From Dipetalonema caudispina (taxonomy: Eukaryota > Nematoda > Chromadorea > Rhabditida > Onchocercidae): 64,000 bases of DNA. The DNA is taken from positions 1-64,000 of the forward strand of contig JABVXV010000124.1 in assembly GCA_013365325.1 (NCBI GenBank), given 5' to 3'. A program made the position numbers and the translations under genes. This document shows, piece after piece, positions 51,724-64,000 of this stretch; the first letter of the stretch is position 1; each line of letters opens with the position of its first letter. Under the pieces are notes generated by a model that worked only from the letters and a program-made list of their open reading frames with translations, was not told the DNA's origin and ran no database searches.

Positions 51724-51733
51724 CTAAAAATGA
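51724..51733 (-). other. probable SL trans-splice acceptor of GPALPP1
   Basis: On the minus strand a T-rich TTTTTAG is followed by GAA and the start codon. Confidence 0.6.
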
Positions 51734-52773
51734 AATAAATCCATTATTTAAGTTGAACGATCATCGAAATCGCTAACGACTGTTATAATCGCAGTGAAAA
51801 AAGTTTAATATATTTTAGTTAATGATCTCAATTCCGTCTAGCTCCCAATTAATTTTGATTTATGAACTGAAAAATTCTAATAATTGTATATGTAAGAAAT
51901 GAATTAGGAATTATTGCTAGGAAATAACAAAGAGGAAAAGAATTAAACAAGATTACATAACAAAAAAACAACAAGCAATGTGAAACGTAACATACAAAAT
52001 AACAATCGGTATATGTAATGCGATTCTGATCTATTATAATGGAAGCATGAGATGAAAACTGTCTGAAAAAGACCATCAGCAACGTCAACATGTAATGATA
52101 GACAAGCCACATCATTCAAGAGTAATCTCAGCTGCCCTTATGCAAAGGCCTACTTATTAATATAAAGGGAATTCTCTGAAAGGAAAATTTAAAAGAAGCG
52201 AATAAAACTGCAACAACAAGGGCGAAATTAGTATCGTTTAGTTTGAATCCTCTCTATAGACTTTTCATGACAATAAGAATGAAAACTGACACATAACATA
52301 AGAAAATAATGACTCTTCCGATTAATCTAACCCCCAACCTGTGTGGCGCACTTGGAACTATCGTAACAAGATTTATAATCTAAAATAGTCGTTTATTTAC
52401 GAATTCTTTTCAAATTATTGGTTGAAAATATTTTCGGGAGTGGCCAAGCACAGCATACACTCGACAGTTAGTGGACTGAATGGAGAAGATACGGAAATAT
52501 CATATCATACAGAATTTAAGGAAATTAACGAAAATAATACGTTGCAAATAAGTGAGAAAACATTACACACTGATCCGCGCACAGAGATTTTAAAGAGATT
52601 TTAGAGGATGATAACAATTGCAAGGCACAATAATCCAATTGATCTACAAAAAAATTAAAGCACCCCCTCCAATCTTTACTTTATTGACGCCTTGAAAGAA
52701 AGAAGAGTCGACTCTTGCTCACACCTTCGACATTATTCAGCTACTTTTGCACTTGCAAATCCATCAAACTTTC

Positions 52774-53108
52774 TTAAGGACGTCCCCAATTTTTCCCCTT
52801 GGCAGTATTAAATGGCCTAGAAGGTGCAACCCTATGAGGCCAATCATTTTCATCTGAAATTTCCACTATCTACATCCACTATTTCTGGATTCCGAAAGTA
52901 TTCCAACCTTAAAGATCCAACATTACTTTTCCAGTACACTCCTCCACTGAAAAATAAAATTAAACTTTTGGAGGAGGAACATCTGAATTGTGGAAATGAA
53001 CGGACTGGGCGTGAGTTACGTGGATATGTATACGGTTGATGTTAAACGTCTCCAAGATTTCAACGAAAAGTGGTACTAAAATTAATGACCTATTACTATC
53101 AGAAGACA
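52774..53108 (-). CDS. possible 3' end of an unrecognised short gene
   Basis: On the minus strand a last exon 52853-52774 encodes ENDWPHRVAPSRPFNTAKGK and then NWGRP and a stop. It can be joined in phase to 52946-52927 (or a longer 52982-52927) encoding GGVYWK. An upstream open segment ending at a GTAACT donor near 53022 fits the same phase. The 20-base exon and the missing start make this tentative. The residue composition looks more protein-like than most chance frames here, but I recognise no family. Confidence 0.25.
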
Positions 53109-54349
53109 TTTTAATGAAAATTTATAAGTAGCAAAAAAAACTGAAATGAAGGAGAGTGTAACAGGAAGCAAAATCCCAGAACAATTATACTGCATAGCTG
53201 AATATGCCGGAAAATATGAGCTCACCCTGAACCGGAAAACCATCCCTCCCCTCCTCCACCCCGCTCCGCCTTATCCCCTCAATTCTGGGGGCCGTATAGG
53301 ACAGCCAATGAGCTCAATGAAACAAATTGCATCCCATAAGAATGTTTATAATATTATTTGATTTCAGGTCATTTTATGCGAACTACTTGTAAATTTCGGC
53401 AGGATTTCTCTTTTCTTGTAGTTTATTCAATGTAAAGTCTGTATACTTTTCAACAGTTAATCACTAGTTTCAATATTTTAGATGACTATTAGGTAATATA
53501 AAAGGATAAAGTTATTCGATTTGTACAGCTAAAATTTCCTCTCTGAAGTTCTTCTTTATTATGGTGAAGTCTTTAGTTAATTAATTTTTGATTTTTACAA
53601 AATTTTGACTTCGAATTTTGTTATTAACCGCCAGTGACATGAATCATAGATTGTTAAAGTATTAAAGTGTTAGGCAAACATTTTATTTGAACAGTTAACT
53701 CAAAAAGCAGTCTTTTCTCTGTTGCTTTATACTATTATGAAATACCTAATGATTGCAGCTTTCGTTTTGACGAAACAACAGTCAAAACAAAAAGAAAAAA
53801 AAAAGAATGAAAATTTGATAGATGGAAGATAGAAAGGAAGAAATATCGTGGATAAAGAGTAGGTAGTAGACGATTTAATTTGAACATTGTTTACTACTGA
53901 TGATAAATCATTGCTTTACTTTCTCATCTCGCATTGAGATATAACAGAACAATGATGTATCCATCCCAGCGCTCTTTCATATTCCTTTCTTTTTAGGTAC
54001 TGTCTGAGAGAGAAAGATTCCTGTTGACATTCCTGATGGTACTGTGCAACACAATCTGATACATGTAGTATCATCTCTGTCCTCATACCGCACCATTCGA
54101 TCACTGACCTTCAGTTCTTTCCAAATAACTCTTTCTCTGCCGTTTAACGTAGTTTGTCAATTAAAAGTTTTCTTGCCTATTCATTATTTTTTTATGTATA
54201 ATTTTTCGAATAAATTATAACATAACATAGGAATTTCATCGTTTAGAGCTTGGTACCACTACGTATCTGTCATATGAAATATTATTTCTTTACGTGTAAG
54301 ACCTAGGTGTTTTCGAGAGATCATTTATATGAAATTCTCCGTGTGTGTT

Positions 54350-54359
54350 TTGCACATAG
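54350..54359 (+). other. splice acceptor upstream of the MST start
   Basis: TTGCACATAG ends at 54359, 114 bases before the chosen ATG. It may be a trans-splice site or the acceptor for an exon carrying an N-terminal extension. Confidence 0.45.
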
Positions 54360-54473
54360 GATGAAGTCGTCTCTGTAGTATTGACACCCAACCTTATTTG
54401 TTACAATAATCCAGAAAATGAATCTTTTCAGCAGGCAACTGCCTGGAAAATTGATGAAGATTGCAGGAGAGTG

Positions 54474-58493
<4,020 letters not shown>

Positions 58494-60614
58494 TAAGATA
58501 TTTTGTTTGCAGTCTAGACTGGTTGTTGCGGCTTTTATTCGTGATAAGTATTTTGCTTTTTGCTTTTATCGTAATGTGCCAGATTTGTTTCTGTAGTTCC
58601 TTATTTTGTTCTTATCAATAGTTTAATACATTGTCCTCAAAATATTGTAATATAATGGCATATTTTTCTATTTATTATTAGTTCAAAGTTTCTTGCTATT
58701 GATTTTTATTCAATGACTTTTACATACCAGTGTATAGTTGCTTAGTTGATGTTGAGGTCTGATATGAAGATGGAGTATTTGGTATCTTTCCACGTGAGTT
58801 CAGAATAATTAAGTTTAGATTTGTGATTTAATGAACGTCGGTTCAACTTTTAGGTTTATCTTCTTTTTTTTTTTTTTTTTTTTTTTTTGTCTTTTTCTTT
58901 CAACTATCAGGCTTTGAAATGAAGTATGTTATTAAAGTGTCACTTTGTCTTTTGTACGATTATTATGATAATTCTTCTCTTTGAATGTTTTAGTATTCTC
59001 TGCGCTGAGGAACCGGTAGAGGGGAAGATAAGTTGAGATATAAAACTGATTTCTCTATAGTAAATTTCCTTATCCTAAATTGTTGTTTTCAGTTTCTGAT
59101 TGTTTCATCTTCGTTTCAAATTTATATTGAAACAGAAATTGAAAGTGTTTAGTACGCTTTGAAATTCAGACTTTTAAATGTAGGAAGTTTTCATCAACGA
59201 GTCATGTAGAAAGGTGTAAAAAATTATAAAGTGTAATTTTTATATTAAGCTTAAGTCAAAAACTCTTCCCGACATGTTAGTAAAAGTGCTTTATTTTTAA
59301 AAAATTGTACGATTCATTACCTTCCATACATTACATGTTGTCTTCGCTTGCTTCTTTTGTAAAAAGTAATTTCGATAAAATACCCCAAATCATTTCATTT
59401 TCTGAATGTTTGTACCATTAGAAATGGGATATATTTTGTCTCTTTTTCACTGTCAATTAGTATTTTTTTAAGTGCATTTTAGGCTCATTTTCTTTCATTT
59501 CCTAAATTAATTGTAATATATGAATATATTGTGTCTAGTCCTTTTCTCTGTATTTCACATCTTTCATTCTATATGTCTTCCGTCTCTGTTTATCTGTTTG
59601 ATCACATTATTTCTTATCTGTCGTAGATTACTTTTTTCACATGAATTGTACAGTTTTTTCCGATTTGTTGAATTTTTATTTTTTCTATTTACTTTGGACA
59701 CAATTAGAAAGAGATAATTAAACATGTCGAAATAAATTAATAAATAATTGGTATGCATGGGAAAAAAGTACAGTTTTGCATTAATTAATTTCATTACGAT
59801 GTGTCAAAGTTCGAATTGCGTTAATTTCTGGATTTTTGTAAAGATGACAATTATAAGTTGTGGATTTTTATTCTGGATGTGATTAGTTTTAAGCCTTTTA
59901 GATCTATCTGATATACGACTACCTTGAAGCTATTTCTTGCTGTGTAGAGAAAGGGATATTTCAGTTAACGATATATAACATAAATCCTGAGTAATTCCTT
60001 CAAAAACACTTTTCAAATCATACATTTTTTAACCTTTTCTGGTTTAAGATATGTTTTTGCTTGACTTTGTTTGTTTGATTGTTCAATAAAGAATATTTAT
60101 TATGTTTTTTCGTTTTCTTCCTGCAATTTTTAGAAATGGTGCATCCAAAAATTTCAGTAGAAAGTCGACTTTATGCTTCAAATTTATTCTATCAAAATTA
60201 CATCAAAATTAACAGTAAAGAAGTTTCACCCAATTTATATGGCACGGATTGTAGAGAAGGGAAAGAAAAGTAATTTCCAAAGAGTAATACAAAATTTGAA
60301 TTAATTCCAAGAAGTTCAACTTATAATTCATCTCATTTAATGGTTCTTACATCAAATTACAATAATGTTTACACTTATGCAATATGAAATAAAGTATTAA
60401 AAAAACCATTCTCAAAATGAAATTAGATTGAAAAGGTTTTTTGTGGTTAGCGATTTAAGGTCATCATTACATCTAAGGAATACAAGAACGGGTCAACTTT
60501 CGTTGGATGTATGGTGTCATGGATATTTGAATTATTGCAAACTATACAGAGATTTTTGCTGGATGAGTTTTTCTTTTTTTCTTCCCTTCTAATTTTGATT
60601 CTAATTGCAACAAT
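58494..60614. other. convergent intergenic region between MST and collagen
   Basis: Contains a poly-T at 58864-58888 and short open frames at 59520-59717 and 60079-60273. The latter encodes about 45 ordinary-looking residues after MVHPKISVESRLYASNLFYQ, but it has no recognised family or partner exon. Confidence 0.45.
58864..58888. repeat. poly-T tract
   Basis: About 25 consecutive T. Confidence 0.85.
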
Positions 60615-62026
60615 TCAAATCCATGCTTCAGGCCAAATGTCTGATATATATACTTGTTTATTTTGCTCGGGTTCGAATTGAGAATTGTAGATCTTGGAAA
60701 TTCCGCAATCTGAAGGACAATACTCAGCAGGAATGCCTGAAATTAGCATTAGCAAATGAGAGAATAGATTAATTACAAATGTGTAATGGTGATTCATTTA
60801 CCTGGTTCCCCAGGTGGTCCCCATGATCCTTCGTCTCCTCTATGTCCTGGATTACCATACGGACCAATATGACCAAGGCTACCTGGATTGCCGGGTTTAC
60901 CAGGTATTTTTGAAGATTTTCCTGGTAAACCTATCGGACCTTTAGGGCCCATCGGGCCTGTTGGCCCTTTTGCACCTTTAATTCCGATACCTAAAGTGTA
61001 TATTCCATGAGTAAATTGATTAGTGATCAATTATTATTAAAATAAGTAATAGATACATGCAGTACTGTGAGTAAATTCTTGAACCTGCAATGACTGAATC
61101 GCCTACTGGTCCTTGAGGTCCTCGTATTCCCTTCTTCCCACGTATCCCTTCATTTCCCATCTTACCGACATGACCTTGCATTCCGGGCCTTCCGTGTTCT
61201 CCAACTGTACCTTTCGGTCCTGGTTCACCTCTCCGTCCTCGTTCACCTTGTGGACCGCTGAAGTAAAATGTCAAATTAGTTATTTTAATTGTCAAATAAA
61301 AAGTGCATGGAAATTTTTCACGAATATAAAAAGTTTAGTTACCGTTGCCCCGGTGGTCCAGTGGGACAAAGAGCACATGGAAGATCAGGTTCCGGTCCCA
61401 GTTGTATATCATAACCGTCTATGCCTGGTTTCCCCTGATTTCCCGCATAACCAGGAAAACCATCCAATCCAGCAGGACCTGGTGGTCCAGGTGGTCCATA
61501 CGGACATGCTAACGAATAGCATCCTAAATAATTTCTGCTGTATTATAATAACAATTCAGGAGTTATTTAAATTATAGTTTTAAAATTAAAACAACCTGCC
61601 TCGACATGTTCCATCATTCCAAAATGATCGCATGGTTCGATGATGCGGTAATTTCTTATGAAATCTCGATGCATCGATATTCCTCAGGTTGATCCATATC
61701 TCATTCGTTCTTTCCTAATTTCGAATAATTAATTGTTACTAATGATAATTAATTCAACGGTAAGTTACCATAAATTACGATTTAGATGAGAGATAAATTT
61801 AAATGAAACCAACAAAACTGTGGCATTTTTTATCAACTGTAACTGTTTATTGCTGAAATCTAGAAAAATTAACCTGGAATTTTTTGACCATTATTTGTGT
61901 TTCCGTTGTTTCGTTGTCAATTTTAGCCGTAAATATTGGAATAAAGAAAATGATACAAACAATTGTTACTGTACTTATCACAATGTTTCCGATTGCAACG
62001 AAACGAAATAAATCATCATTATACAT
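60615..62026 (-). CDS. nematode cuticle collagen
   Basis: Six exons (62026-61874, 61714-61600, 61523-61343, 61257-61085, 60990-60802, 60736-60615) join in phase to 310 residues, typical of cuticle collagens. Residues 1-51 are the nematode cuticle collagen N-terminal domain with a signal-anchor helix ([20 protein letters not shown]). A non-collagenous segment leads to a cysteine cluster ([12 protein letters not shown]), followed by interrupted Gly-X-Y blocks rich in GPP and GPQG, a middle [10 protein letters not shown] cluster, and a C-terminal YCPSDCG cluster. Such collagens are secreted by the hypodermis, trimerise and are disulphide and tyrosine cross-linked in the cuticle. The exon 2/3 intron appears to use a GC donor (see findings). 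The final 37 residues after the last Gly-X-Y block are a longer than usual non-collagen tail ending PEAWI. Confidence 0.95.
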
Positions 62027-64000
62027 TGTGACCTTTCAAAAAAACAAAAAAAAAAAGAAAGATTTCAAAGTTAAGTATAGCATCAGAATTCAAAACTGAA
62101 TCGTTGTTGAAACGAAATACGGATTGATGAGATCATATTAGGAAATTTGTTTCACTTAAACGAAATTAGCTTCTTTTTTTAAATTCATTATTAGGTGTTG
62201 CATCAAACAGTTTCTTGAACATGACCGAATTAAAATGTAGTAACGATTGGCGCATTTTGAGTTATACTGTTACTGATTTAATGATATGATAATTGACATT
62301 GTTAGGAAGGTAATTAATTAACACGATACTAAAAATAGTACATTTCTCAAGCTTAAGAGTTTCATCGAAATTGTTTGATCTATTTTAATAATTTTGTATT
62401 TTTTTCTTTAGTGCTATAGCTCGGATCATTCCAAATCGATCTTTTTTTTCCTTTTTGTGAATTGGAATTTCGAAAAGAATTGAAAAGATTTTTGTCTCAC
62501 ACCTAACCAAACTATATCTTTGCATTCCTCTTCTGTTGCTTCTAACGGAAAAATGAAGTGTGGATAAGATGGAAGGAGTAATTCGCATAATGAATTTTCA
62601 TGTGAAATGAAGTGAAGATTTTCATCATTGGGCGGTGTTAAGCAAGAAGTAGGCTTAATTCATTTTCAATTGACCGAAATACTCATCTTTCATTAATTGG
62701 GTCAGTCTTTGTCAAGCAATTTCCTATTTCTTTCTTTCTTCGGAATTCATTCTTTTCATTTAGTGTGGTTTAATGTCCTTGACATTGTTGATGGAAAAAA
62801 AAAAAGGGTTAGAATGATTAATGAATCAAAAATTCAAATGCTCAATTTTCCAGGATTGAATGGATTGAATAATAAAAATGGTTTGAATTGTTAATATTTT
62901 AAAGATATTATACATAGATCTAAAACAGATACTATTCAAATTTTCAAAATAATTTTCATTTCAACGATAAAAGAATTTATCATAAATGTTTGAAAATGTG
63001 AATTTTTCACTAAATTCTGTAAATTCAATTTTTGTAAGCCATGTAGTTTTTATTAATTTTATCATTTTTATTTCAACCTCTCTCATCTTTTAGCATTTTA
63101 ACAAAGTTAATGAACTTTTTCAAAATGTATCAATTATTTACCAAAAGTTTGCTGCTTTACACTAAAAAGTTAGAAATTTAAAATTTGTCATTAATTGATT
63201 TAGACTATAAGGGCACCAGAAAAAATAATAACTTCCAGAAGAAATTTAAACAAATTTTTGAGCTCTTCGTACTTCTCTTTTAAATTTACCTTGAGTTATT
63301 CTTTTTGCAACTGTTTCAGGTAATTTTCATTTTTATTTGAGTAATAAAAAATTTTTATTTCTAAAAAAAATTAGAAACTGAAATGAAGTTATCTTTTTTA
63401 TATTATTCTACCGGAAATGGCAGACTTTTATTGCTTTCCGGAAAGCTTGTTCAGGTTAAATTAAAGTAGCTTCTCGCGAATAATTAATTTACATGAACAT
63501 AAAAGCGATTAAGCTATCATTTGTCGAACGATGAATAATGAATTTTTTAGATTAATAAAATAATTGATGATATAAGTTTGATTTTAAGGCCAAATTTTTA
63601 CTACATCAAAATAATTTTTTTTTTGGCTTTTTTCTCAGCTACTTTTAAACAGTCTTTTGGAAAAGATATTTCTGATAAATGTAAAATTTCTTGATGGAAT
63701 GTAATCATTCTTAGATGAGTTTGAATTTGAAAATTGCTGCAAAAGGATAGACTTTTATAATAATATTTAAATCTGATCGGAAAATTCCGTATCGTTAAGC
63801 TGCTGAATGTTAAGTAAACCCTTTTCTAAATGTTAAAAGATTTTTATAATTTTGTCAAAATTTCAGATTTTTCTTTACAGATTAAGTCATCAAGGGATCT
63901 ATGCATGTATAGCTCACTTTGAATAACTAAAAATTTTCGAGTTTTTGAAAAAAAAAAAATGCAATAAAAATTTGAAAAATTGTAATTGCAGAGGTTTCTT
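62027..64000. other. no recognised gene
   Basis: AT-rich sequence upstream of the collagen gene, presumably including its promoter. Open frames at 62588-62385 and 62697-62894 look like chance. A small inverted repeat sits at 63411-63441 (CCGGAAA and TTTCCGG arms, 17-base loop). Confidence 0.5.

Larger units (their letters stand above)
51734..54359. other. divergent region between GPALPP1 and MST, with unassigned open frames
   Basis: Contains both promoters. A GC-rich patch at about 53240-53310 (C-rich on plus, with CCAAT at 53304) stands out. Open frames: plus 52422-52604, 52824-53039 and 53146-53361; minus 54104-53916. None shows a known family. A short spliced minus-strand frame at 52774-53108 is listed separately. 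Confidence 0.45.

Noticed and set aside
51507..51776. Plus-strand frame of 89 residues
   Set aside because: Antisense to the first exon of GPALPP1; no family and no support.
53916..54104. Minus-strand frame of 62 residues upstream of MST
   Set aside because: Ordinary composition, but no known domain, and it lies in the probable 5' region of the divergent kinase gene.
61113..61577. 154-residue plus-strand frame
   Set aside because: It is the antisense shadow of the collagen exons, kept open by Gly/Pro codon bias.

Overview
The window is AT-rich eukaryotic DNA with many small exons, short GT-AG introns and repeated TTTCAG-type 3' splice sites. Several starts are preceded, within a few bases, by a splice acceptor with no upstream exon, as expected for spliced-leader trans-splicing. 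A cuticle collagen with a nematode N-terminal domain, a nematode-specific DB-module protein, and gene sizes and base composition together point to a nematode, most likely a filarial or other spirurid (inference). I read eleven genes by joining exons by hand. For ten of them (all but the edge-truncated RAB6 and the 5' part of the DB gene) frame and phase close from start to stop.

Layout. 1-733 (-): 5' end of RAB6, running off the left edge. 4186-5183 (+): cytochrome b5. 7977-11637 (+): an unrecognised single-pass membrane protein with two mutually exclusive 3' ends. 12641-16161 (+): a TMBIM4/Lifeguard-4 type protein. 17546-20895 (-): secreted DB-module protein, 5' part uncertain. 24522-27647 (-): F-box/leucine-rich protein. 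29106-33070 (+): E2F partner DP. 33.1-41.2 kb: gene-poor. 41249-47299 (+): small heat-shock protein with duplicated tryptophan-rich exons and several possible C-termini. 48629-51720 (-): GPALPP1/DUF3752 protein. 54474-58493 (+): Hippo kinase MST1/2 (CST). 60615-62026 (-): cuticle collagen. 62.0-64.0 kb: nothing recognised.

These are independent housekeeping, growth-control and cuticle genes, not a cluster; the same-strand genes are too far apart to look like trans-spliced operons. The F-box and DP genes are head to head, as are GPALPP1 and MST. The most interesting features are at the transcript level: two introns that appear to use GC donors, alternative terminal exons in the unknown membrane gene and in the small heat-shock gene, a 39-base intron, an exact 54-base in-frame tandem duplication, and a possible undescribed short gene between GPALPP1 and MST. 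I saw no bacterial-type system, CRISPR array, tRNA, rRNA or intact transposon.
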